A stretch of 8,024 nt of DNA from Pseudomonadota bacterium (GTDB taxonomy: Bacteria > Desulfobacterota > Desulfobacteria > Desulfobacterales > ETH-SRB1), in NCBI GenBank assembly GCA_018897415.1, contig JAHIKR010000283.1, forward strand, positions 1-8,024, in the 5' to 3' direction. The translations under genes and the position numbers were made by a program. The notes beneath the pieces are model-generated. The model was not told the DNA's origin, ran no database searches, and saw only the letters and a program-made list of their open reading frames with translations. This document shows, in pieces, positions 1-4,638 of the stretch. The stretch's first letter is position 1, and each line of letters begins with the position of its first letter.

Positions 1-138
1 GACCTTTGCAAAACGCCCCCTTTTGCCCAATTTCAGCGTCAGACTCAAATTTTAAGCCTCGAAATACTCAATGTATTCCTACATTTAAAATTTTCGCCCT
101 CCTTGAACTTGAACAAAATTGAGCATTTTTCAAAGGTC
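1..138. repeat. 138-bp imperfect palindromic repeat element (MITE-like)
   Basis: The stretch begins with GACCTTTGCAAAA and ends with TTTTTCAAAGGTC, which are inverted copies of each other. The inverted similarity continues inward: reading the right half on the other strand reproduces the TTTTG..CAA.TTCA and AAATTTTAA blocks of the left half with scattered mismatches. No convincing coding frame crosses it. A palindrome of this size with well-defined ends is typical of a non-autonomous mobile element or dispersed intergenic repeat. The window begins exactly at its left end, so flanking target duplications cannot be checked. Confidence 0.6.
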
Positions 139-248
139 TCAACATATAGAGCTTGTTGTAATTGAAATTCACTGAAGAGATCTGATTCAAATTGTTCAGT
201 TCAGAAATTGAACATATTTTTTTTACGATGTCAAGTATAATAATGAAC

Positions 249-272
249 TACCCCGCAGCAAGCTACGGGGTA
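249..272. repeat. Small GC-rich hairpin (copy 1 of a CAAG-loop hairpin)
   Basis: TACCCCG and CGGGGTA pair around a centre containing AGCAAGCT, giving a compact stem of about 7 bp plus an inner AG:CT with a CAAG loop. A second, near-identical hairpin core (two mismatches over 17 nt) lies at 381-397. There is no run of T on either strand directly after the stem, so a terminator role for queC, which converges on this region, is possible but not supported. Confidence 0.5.
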
Positions 273-302
273 TCTAAAATTTTTATAACAATTGGGGGAC
301 AC

Positions 303-375
303 TGTCATTCCTGCGAAGGCAGGAATCCATTCCTTTGCTTTATTTTTCTGGATTCCCGCCTTCGCGGGAATGACA
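303..375. repeat. Inverted-repeat element with 27-bp arms
   Basis: The left arm (303-329) and right arm (349-375) are inverted copies with two mismatches over 27 nt, separated by 19 nt. Each arm is itself a small palindrome (ATTCCTGC..GCAGGAAT and ATTCCCGC..GCGGGAAT), so the element can form either one long hairpin or two short ones. Repeats with this GTCATTCC(C/T)GCGAA core are widespread in intergenic DNA of many proteobacteria and behave like REP/MITE sequences. It lies downstream of queC and could act as a bidirectional transcript end. Confidence 0.75.
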
Positions 376-380
376 GGCAA

Positions 381-397
381 CGAAGCAAGCTTCGGGG
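381..397. repeat. Small hairpin core (copy 2 of a CAAG-loop hairpin)
   Basis: CGAAG-CAAG-CTTCG followed by GGG. It matches 254-270 at 15 of 17 positions. The left outer arm (CCCC) expected from copy 1 is missing and is replaced by the edge of the 303-375 inverted-repeat element, as if that element had landed beside or inside this copy. Confidence 0.4.
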
Positions 398-414
398 AAT
401 TGAACCCATAGAGA

Positions 415-1113
415 TTAAATTATATATTCGGTGGGATCAATAATGCCCGCATCTTCAAAACCCTGTTTTCTTAAAAGACAACTGTCACACTGCCCGCATG
501 CAAGATTATCTGAAGAAGGATCATAGCAGCTTCGGGTTAGAGAATAATCTACCCCGAGTTCAAGGCCTTTTTTAATAATTTCTGCCTTCGTCATACTAAT
601 AAGTGGTGTTCTAATCTTTAGTTTTATTCGTCCTTCTACACCTGCCTTTGTGGCAAGATTTGCCATTTTCTCAAAAGCTTCTATATATTCGGGTCTGCAG
701 TCAGGATAGCCGCTGTAGTCAATAGCATTAACTCCGATAAATATATCGGATGAATTTAGGACTTCTGACCATGCAAGTGCATAAGAAAGAAAGATTGTGT
801 TTCTTGCCGGAACATATGTTGCCGGAATTTCCTCTGATATACTACTTGAATTTCTACGTTTCGGTACATCAATATTATTATCTGTAAGTGCTGAACCGCC
901 AATTTTTTTTAGATCTATATCTAATATGAGATGTTTTTTTACACCCATGGCCTCTGCCACTTTCCTGGCTGCCTCTATTTCAAAGGAGTGACGTTGTTCA
1001 TAAAAAAAACTTAAGCTGAAAATTTCAAAGCCTTCTTGTTTTGCAATAGCCATAACTGTTGTAGAATCAATTCCCCCGCTTGAAAGTACAACTGCTTTTT
1101 TTTTATCTTTCAT
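415..1113 (-). CDS. queC: 7-cyano-7-deazaguanine (preQ0) synthase QueC
   Basis: QueC converts 7-carboxy-7-deazaguanine to preQ0 using ATP and ammonia. This is the last step before the queuosine-specific branch, and it takes place in the cytosol. The 232-residue protein is of normal family length. It starts with the PP-loop ATP pyrophosphatase motif SSGGIDST (residues 11-18), has the family VPARN motif at 101-105 and GVNAIDYSGYPDCRPEY at 127-143, and ends with the four zinc cysteines C196, C206, C209 and C212. The ATG at 1113 fits the usual short N-terminus before the PP-loop; only a weak ribosome-binding site precedes it. It lies 141 bp downstream of queE on the same strand, the gene for the enzyme that makes its substrate. 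The gap between them contains a heptamer array, so co-transcription is likely but not certain. Confidence 0.96.
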   Translation of the reverse strand: MKDKKKAVVLSSGGIDSTTVMAIAKQEGFEIFSLSFFYEQRHSFEIEAARKVAEAMGVKKHLILDIDLKKIGGSALTDNNIDVPKRRNSSSISEEIPATYVPARNTIFLSYALAWSEVLNSSDIFIGVNAIDYSGYPDCRPEYIEAFEKMANLATKAGVEGRIKLKIRTPLISMTKAEIIKKGLELGVDYSLTRSCYDPSSDNLACGQCDSCLLRKQGFEDAGIIDPTEYII

Positions 1114-1153
1114 AATATTTTTACCAAACTCATAAATCTCGACAACTTTTCGG

Positions 1154-1202
1154 TGTCACTGACCACTGACCACTGACCTCCGACTTCCGACCTCTGTCTT
1201 CT
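1154..1202. repeat. Degenerate 7-bp tandem repeat array (GACCACT-like), queC-queE gap
   Basis: GAC recurs at 1161, 1168, 1175, 1182 and 1189, with a degenerate GTC at 1196, so the period is exactly 7 bp. The unit drifts from GACCACT through GACCTCC and GACTTCC to GACCTCT. On the opposite strand the unit reads AGTGGTC, the same type as the GGTCAGA arrays near 6750 and 6989. The array occupies the middle of the queE-queC intergenic space and has no visible coding role. Confidence 0.75.
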
Positions 1203-1254
1203 AAAGTTACGGCTCAAGTTATACATCTTAATTATTTGATATATAAATAGGATC

Positions 1255-1899
1255 TTAGACTCCCCTTTCTTTCTCCGGCCATAAAATCTTGTGAAGCTGA
1301 ATTTGAAGTCTTACTCTAAGGCGGTCTTCAAGTATCCACTCTGCAAGTTGAGACGGATGCATTTGTTCAATCACAGGAGAAAAAAGGACATTTTTCATGG
1401 GAAATCCGGGATGTATTAACTTTGCCGTTTCTTTAGCAAATTCATAATCTTCGCGGTTTCCTACTACAAACTTTATCTGGTCCTTCTGATTAACTCTTTT
1501 AAGATTTTCCAAATCATTTTTATCATTCTCGCCGCTTGAAGGGCATTTTATATCAACTATCTTTATACATCGGCCATCAACCATGCTTATGTCAATACTA
1601 CCGTTCGTTTCTAATAAAACCTCATATTTTTTTTTCAGAAGCCTATAAATTAATAAAGGTGTTTCGTCCTGAAGCAGAGGTTCACCCCCTGTGATTTCAA
1701 TAAGCGAGCATTTATAATTATCAACTCTGGACAGGATTTCTTCGATTCTCAATTCAACCCCTTCATAATAGGCATAGGTGGTGTCACAGTATGAGCATCT
1801 TAAATTGCATCCTGTAAGTCTAACAAAAACGCAGGGAACTCCGCTATAGATCGATTCACCCTGAATACTGTAAAATATTTCGTTTACTAAAAGAGTCAT
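1255..1899 (-). CDS. queE: 7-carboxy-7-deazaguanine synthase QueE (radical SAM)
   Basis: QueE is a radical SAM enzyme that contracts 6-carboxy-tetrahydropterin to 7-carboxy-7-deazaguanine, the substrate of QueC. Numbered from the ATG at 1899 (214 residues), the protein shows SIQGES at 11-16, the iron-sulfur cluster motif C31-x3-C35-x2-C38 followed by DTTYA, the SAM-contacting ITGGEPLLQ near 69-77, and ETNG at 97-100. These are the family hallmarks, at normal length. A TTG eight codons upstream (1923) would extend the frame into a 7-bp repeat array; since 7-bp copy changes would shift the frame, the ATG is preferred. No strong Shine-Dalgarno precedes either start. The gene is divergent from manA and leads toward queC. 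QueD and QueF are not in this window, and no preQ1-type riboswitch was recognised upstream. Confidence 0.95.
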   Translation of the reverse strand: MTLLVNEIFYSIQGESIYSGVPCVFVRLTGCNLRCSYCDTTYAYYEGVELRIEEILSRVDNYKCSLIEITGGEPLLQDETPLLIYRLLKKKYEVLLETNGSIDISMVDGRCIKIVDIKCPSSGENDKNDLENLKRVNQKDQIKFVVGNREDYEFAKETAKLIHPGFPMKNVLFSPVIEQMHPSQLAEWILEDRLRVRLQIQLHKILWPEKERGV

Positions 1900-1911
1900 A
1901 GTAACTACTAA

Positions 1912-1946
1912 TTCAAGGTTCAAGGTTCAAGGTTCAAGGTTGGTTG
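1912..1946. repeat. 7-bp tandem repeat (TTCAAGG, four perfect copies)
   Basis: Four exact copies of TTCAAGG run from 1912 to 1939, followed by a degenerate fifth unit TTGGTTG. The array lies 12 bp before the queE ATG and downstream of the proposed queE -10 box, so it would be transcribed as part of the queE 5' untranslated region. It is the most perfect of the heptamer arrays in the window. Confidence 0.9.
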
Positions 1947-1958
1947 CTATATTAATAT

Positions 1959-1986
1959 ATTATATGTTATCTTAAAACAACGTAAC
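1959..1986 (-). promoter_or_regulatory. Possible queE promoter
   Basis: On the minus strand a perfect TATAAT lies at 1964-1959, in very AT-rich DNA. A weak -35 candidate (GTTACG, three of six matches) lies 16 bp upstream at 1986-1981. Transcription would start near 1952 and give a leader of about 50 nt that includes the TTCAAGG array. AT-rich sequence makes chance -10 matches common, so confidence is low. Confidence 0.3.
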
Positions 1987-1996
1987 ACTTTAACTT

Positions 1997-2025
1997 TTTA
2001 AAAATATATCCGCTTCAGGTATAAT
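1997..2025 (+). promoter_or_regulatory. Likely sigma-70 promoter of manA
   Basis: A perfect -10 box TATAAT at 2020-2025 is preceded, with an optimal 17-bp spacer, by TTTAAA at 1997-2002 (four of six matches to TTGACA). The predicted start is near 2032, only about six nucleotides before the manA ATG at 2038. The transcript would therefore be nearly leaderless, consistent with the absence of a Shine-Dalgarno sequence before manA. Confidence 0.5.
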
Positions 2026-2037
2026 CAAATTAAAACC

Positions 2038-3243
2038 ATGAAAAAAATATGCTTAATGAAAAATACCATACCGGAGTATGCATGGGGATCCCATACCGCC
2101 ATTGCTGATCTTCTGGGCAATAAGTCTCCTTCAGCAAAACCCCAGGCAGAACTGTGGATGGGGGCGCACCCAAAAGCCCCTTCTTTAGTAAAATATGACG
2201 ACAAGTGGTTATCTTTAATTGATTTGATAAAACAATCCCCGAAAGATATTCTTGGGAAAGAAATAGCTGCAAAATTTGACAACAAACTTCCATATCTCTT
2301 CAAAGTCCTTGCTGCATCAAAACCTCTTTCCATACAAGCTCATCCAAGCATCAAACAGGCAAAAGAAGGATTTGAAAGAGAAAACAGGCTCGGAATAGCG
2401 TTAGATTCTCCAAGCAGAAACTATAAAGATGAAAACCACAAGCCAGAGTGTATTTGCGCTTTGACACCTTTCCTGGCCCTATACGGTTTTCGCAAAATTT
2501 CAGAAATCATTTCTCTTATGGAGAAAATCTGCCTGAAAGTTTTGGACAGAGAGCTTAATAACTTTAAAAGGCAACCGAATTCAGAAGGCCTGAAAAGTTT
2601 TTTTCAGTCTCTTATAACAATGAACAGCCAGAGAAAAAAACAAATCATTGAACATGCAATTACAAATACACAAAAGATAGCCGAAGATAATCTTGGCTTT
2701 AAATGGATGATAAATCTCTACAAAGAGTATCCTGATGATATTGGAATTTTTGCACCAATTCTTTTGAATTTAATCTCTCTTAAACCCGGCCAGGCGATTT
2801 TTCTCCCCTCAGGAGAGCTTCACGCATATCTTGAGGGCCTTGGGATAGAATTAATGGCAAACTCGGACAACGTACTTAGAGGCGGGCTGACAAAAAAACA
2901 TATTGATGTTCCAGAACTTTTAAAAGTGCTTAGCTTTGAAGAAACAGATGTTAATATTCTTTTATCGCAAAAAGATAAAGATTGTGAAGGAGTTTATTAC
3001 AGTATGGCAAAGGAATTTGTTCTGTCAGTAATTTCTGATGAAAAAAACATATCATATACGAGCTCTGAAAAAAGAAGCGTGGAAATAATTCTTTGTACTG
3101 ATGGTAAGGCTTCTATCGCAGATGTTGAATTGAATGAAAATATAACTCTGACAAAGGGAGCATCGATAATTATCCCCTCTTCTGTTAACAAGTATAGAAT
3201 CCAAGGTAAAGCAACACTCTACAAGGCCTCGGTGCCTGTCTAA
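2038..3243 (+). CDS. manA: Mannose-6-phosphate isomerase, class I (ManA/PMI)
   Basis: ManA interconverts fructose-6-phosphate and mannose-6-phosphate in the cytosol, using a single zinc ion. It links glycolysis to GDP-mannose and surface polysaccharide synthesis. The 401-residue protein has the type I layout: an N-terminal EYAWGS (13-18), zinc ligands Q100 and H102 in SIQAHPS, E137 in HKPE, and H262 in LPSGELHAYLEG, then the family signature ANSDNVLRGGLTKKHID (274-290) with the catalytic arginine R281. The C-terminal cupin-like part is present to the end, so the gene is intact. The ATG at 2038 gives the usual MKKI..L N-terminus; M7 is an alternative. It stands alone, divergent from queE and about 500 bp before the aromatic operon, with its own likely promoter. 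Nothing ties it functionally to either neighbour. Confidence 0.94.
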   Translation: MKKICLMKNTIPEYAWGSHTAIADLLGNKSPSAKPQAELWMGAHPKAPSLVKYDDKWLSLIDLIKQSPKDILGKEIAAKFDNKLPYLFKVLAASKPLSIQAHPSIKQAKEGFERENRLGIALDSPSRNYKDENHKPECICALTPFLALYGFRKISEIISLMEKICLKVLDRELNNFKRQPNSEGLKSFFQSLITMNSQRKKQIIEHAITNTQKIAEDNLGFKWMINLYKEYPDDIGIFAPILLNLISLKPGQAIFLPSGELHAYLEGLGIELMANSDNVLRGGLTKKHIDVPELLKVLSFEETDVNILLSQKDKDCEGVYYSMAKEFVLSVISDEKNISYTSSEKRSVEIILCTDGKASIADVELNENITLTKGASIIIPSSVNKYRIQGKATLYKASVPV

Positions 3244-3270
3244 AACCTAAAACCCACATAGTTCAATAGA

Positions 3271-3366
3271 ATTTGAATATTGAATATCGAACAAGGAACC
3301 GCAGAATTACGAAGGGGTTACTTCGACATTCGATATTCCTTGTTCGATATTCTGCGGTTCGGAAAA
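3271..3366. repeat. Heptamer-periodic inverted repeat downstream of manA
   Basis: The left half reads in 7-bp steps as TTGAATA, TTGAATA/TCGAACA, AGGAACC, GCAGAAT, TACGAAG. The right half steps as TTCGACA, TTCGATA, TTCCTTG, TTCGATA, TTCTGCG, i.e. the complementary unit. Perfect inverted pairs are GAATATCGAACAAGGAA (3282-3298) with 3336-3352, GAACCGCAGAAT (3296-3307) with 3349-3360, and CGAAG (3310-3314) with 3321-3325. The first two pairs overlap and cannot both form in one simple hairpin. It may end the manA transcript, although no T-run follows. Confidence 0.8.
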
Positions 3367-3465
3367 AGTACTTACACAACCGATAGTTACCATAGCCACG
3401 GTGCCAAGTGCGTATAAAGACCAGCCCTTTAGAAAAGGGGATTTAGGTAATGGTTTAAAAAACTC

Positions 3466-3492
3466 TTGACATCCAAATTTTGATAATATAAA
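3466..3492 (+). promoter_or_regulatory. Likely promoter of the aromatic operon leader
   Basis: A perfect -35 box TTGACA lies at 3466-3471. The best -10 candidate is TATAAA at 3487-3492, with a short 15-bp spacer, in the AT-rich run GATAATATAAACG. The start would be near 3498, about 44 nt before the leader peptide GTG and about 245 nt before aroA'. Between the manA repeat and this site (3367-3465) no gene is seen, only a small CCCTTT/AAAGGG hairpin at 3425-3439. Confidence 0.55.
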
Positions 3493-3541
3493 CGTGAACA
3501 CTCAGAGTAAAAAAGACAATTACAATTTAGGAGACGTTTAG

Positions 3542-3637
3542 GTGGCGCAAAATATTTCAGGCAACTGTTATCGGTATTTTTATTATTATTATTTTTTTAG
3601 TACCGGTCTGCCTGCCGGGGGCGCTGAAACAAAATAA
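3542..3637 (+). CDS. Aromatic-rich leader peptide of the aro/phe operon (attenuator peptide)
   Basis: This 31-codon frame starts with GTG at 3542. GGAG (3530-3533) lies 8 nt upstream, an in-frame TAG directly precedes the start, and TAA at 3635 ends it. Codons 10-19 (3569-3598) read YRYFYYYYFF: six Tyr (all TAT) and three Phe (all TTT) among ten residues. Peptides like this act in cis. A ribosome that stalls on the Tyr/Phe codons when charged tRNA is scarce changes folding of the leader RNA. Here the reading frame overlaps a foldable leader and is followed by two intrinsic terminators and then by aroA'-aroB'-pheA, so aromatic amino acid attenuation is the natural role. A caution is that the TAT/TTT run is low-complexity AT sequence, so the composition alone would be weak; the SD, frame, RNA pairing and operon content together make the case. 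The peptide has no close family that I recognise. Confidence 0.78.
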   Translation: MAQNISGNCYRYFYYYYFFSTGLPAGGAETK

Positions 3638-3668
3638 TTTAATAAGCGCAATAAGCCGTGGGTAGACT
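3558..3668 (+). promoter_or_regulatory. Attenuator leader RNA: pause stem (1:2) versus antiterminator (2:3)
   Basis: Segment 1 pairs with segment 2: 3558-3563 with 3609-3614, and 3570-3578 with 3599-3607 (9 bp), with the Tyr/Phe codons largely in the loop. Segment 2 can instead pair with segment 3: 3605-3615 with 3658-3668, 11 uninterrupted base pairs (seven Watson-Crick, four G-U). The 2:3 pairing removes the 5' arm of the first terminator. A ribosome stalled on the early Tyr/Phe codons would cover segment 1 and leave segment 2 free. This is the arrangement of classical trp/phe attenuators; pairings were found by eye, without energy calculation. Confidence 0.65.
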
Positions 3669-3687
3669 TCAAGCCCACGGTTTTTTT
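3653..3687 (+). terminator. Intrinsic terminator 1 of the attenuator (segments 3:4)
   Basis: CCGTGGG (3656-3662) pairs perfectly with CCCACGG (3674-3680) around an 11-nt loop, followed by seven T (3681-3687). The base can extend to AAGCCGTGGG/CCCACGGTTT. The sequence lies inside the operon leader, between the leader peptide and the aroA' ribosome-binding site, so it regulates readthrough into aroA' rather than ending an upstream gene. Confidence 0.88.
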
Positions 3688-3688
3688 A

Positions 3689-3720
3689 GAGGCCGTGGAG
3701 AAAACTTCACGGCCTTTTTT
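3689..3720 (+). terminator. Intrinsic terminator 2 of the attenuator (segments 5:6)
   Basis: GGCCGTGGAG (3691-3700) pairs with CTTCACGGCC (3705-3714) as a 10-bp stem (one G-U) capped by an AAAA tetraloop, followed by six T (3715-3720). Only 22 nt remain before the aroA' ATG. Its 5' arm repeats the GCCGTGG of terminator 1, so the 3' arm of terminator 1 (3675-3683) can pair with 3690-3698 (nine pairs, two of them G-U). That alternative would block this terminator when terminator 1 is opened. Confidence 0.88.
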
Positions 3721-3742
3721 GGTTTAAAAGGAGGAGAATATC

Positions 3743-4540
3743 ATGACAATTTTGGGTAAAAATATCCGTATGGAACGTATAATTAACCGAAATACAGGGA
3801 AAACCATAATTGTTCCTATGGATCACGGTATCTCTGTGGGTCCTATCGACGGCCTGCGGGATATGAAGAGTATTATACAAAAGGTGGCTGAAGGAGGCGC
3901 TAATGCCATTGTTGAACACAAAGGCCTTGTTGGTGAAGGCCATCGCGGCAAAGGTAATGACATAGGCCTTATAATACATCTGTCTGGCTCAACAGCTCTA
4001 TCACCCTACCCCAATGCAAAAACTCTTGTCTGTTCAGTAGAAGAGGCTATTAAACTTGGTGCAGATGCTGTTTCCATACATGTAAACTTGGGGAATGGCG
4101 GTGAAAAAGAAATGCTGAATGATTTCGGCAAAGTCGCCTATGAAGCACGCACATGGGGCATGCCCCTTCTTGCGATGATCTATCCCAGAGGCGAAAAGAT
4201 AAAGGATGAGTATGACGTTAAGGTCATCAAACACGCTGCCAGAGTTGGAAATGAGATGGGAGCGGATATCGTTAAGGTTTCGTACACCGGTTCAACAGAT
4301 AGTTTCAGAGAAGTTGTTGAAGGCTGCTCTGTACCTGTGGTAATTGCAGGCGGAGCTAAAATGGACTCAGATCAAGAAATACTGGAAATGGTAAAAGGCT
4401 CAATTGATGCTGGAGGTGCCGGTGTTTCAATAGGTCGAAATGTTTTTCAGCATAGAGATCCAAAACAAATGGTGCGGGCTATTTCGGCCATTGTAAATGA
4501 TAACAGCAGTGTTGAAAATGCCTTAAAAATTTTAGAATAG
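3743..4540 (+). CDS. aroA': 2-amino-3,7-dideoxy-D-threo-hept-6-ulosonate (ADH) synthase, DhnA-type aldolase
   Basis: This class I aldolase/transaldolase-like enzyme (265 residues) catalyses the first step of the archaeal-type shikimate route: 6-deoxy-5-ketofructose-1-phosphate plus aspartate semialdehyde gives ADH. It replaces DAHP synthase. Visible residues match the studied Methanocaldococcus enzyme with a constant offset of six: D27 in PMDHG, Y147 in MIYPRG, and the Schiff-base lysine K178 in DIVKVSY. IAGGAK (201-206) and GAGVSIGRNVFQH (225-237) form the C-terminal phosphate-binding part. The start is clear: AAGGAGG at 3728-3734 lies 8 nt before the ATG. It is the first gene after the Tyr/Phe attenuator and directly precedes aroB', which uses its product. 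A plain fructose-bisphosphate aldolase or LsrF-like function is the alternative, made unlikely by the aroB' neighbour. Confidence 0.92.
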   Translation: MTILGKNIRMERIINRNTGKTIIVPMDHGISVGPIDGLRDMKSIIQKVAEGGANAIVEHKGLVGEGHRGKGNDIGLIIHLSGSTALSPYPNAKTLVCSVEEAIKLGADAVSIHVNLGNGGEKEMLNDFGKVAYEARTWGMPLLAMIYPRGEKIKDEYDVKVIKHAARVGNEMGADIVKVSYTGSTDSFREVVEGCSVPVVIAGGAKMDSDQEILEMVKGSIDAGGAGVSIGRNVFQHRDPKQMVRAISAIVNDNSSVENALKILE

Positions 4541-4547
4541 TTGTAAC

Positions 4548-4621
4548 AGTTCACGGTTCACGGTTCACGGTTGATCAAAACATAAAACTGTTAACTGTAA
4601 ACCGACAACCGATAACCGATT
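4548..4621. repeat. Heptamer array with strand switch (GTTCACG / AACCGAT), aroA'-aroB' gap
   Basis: The left half has three tandem TTCACGG units and a degenerate fourth. After a roughly 20-bp AT-rich centre the right half continues as AACTGTA, AACCGAC, AACCGAT, AACCGAT, again with period 7. GTT on the left is complementary to AAC on the right, so the array can fold as an imperfect hairpin. It fills most of the 98-bp gap between two genes that should be co-transcribed. There is no T-run, so it is not an obvious terminator; it could alter mRNA stability. Confidence 0.8.
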
Positions 4622-4638
4622 TATTTGGGGATAATATA

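Noticed and set aside
385..412. GGTTCAATTCC on the minus strand, resembling a tRNA T-arm
   Set aside because: The flanking five-base stem does not pair properly, and the required upstream arms would fall inside the queC coding sequence; no acceptor, D or anticodon arms fit.
192..443. Open frame of 83 codons on the plus strand near the left end
   Set aside because: It runs through two hairpins and the 303-375 inverted-repeat element, has no ribosome-binding site and no family resemblance, and overlaps the end of queC.
1154..1202. Heptamer arrays as a possible CRISPR
   Set aside because: The units are 7 bp, directly tandem and degenerate, with no spacers of 26-40 bp and no cas genes.
1900..1923. 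TTG at 1923 as the queE start
   Set aside because: It lies inside the heptamer array, adds eight residues not typical of the family N-terminus, and has no better SD than the ATG at 1899.
1900..2037. preQ1-type riboswitch upstream of queE
   Set aside because: I could not find the compact GC hairpin plus A-rich tail before the start; the leader is occupied by TTCAAGG repeats.
2025..2333. Two long minus-strand frames opposite the start of manA
   Set aside because: They are antisense shadows of manA without SD sites or recognisable domains.
3536..3552. T-box motif resemblance (AGGTGGCGC) in the aroA' leader
   Set aside because: Only part of the T-box consensus matches, there is no specifier stem I, and this sequence is not complementary to the terminator arms; the peptide-based attenuator explains the leader better.
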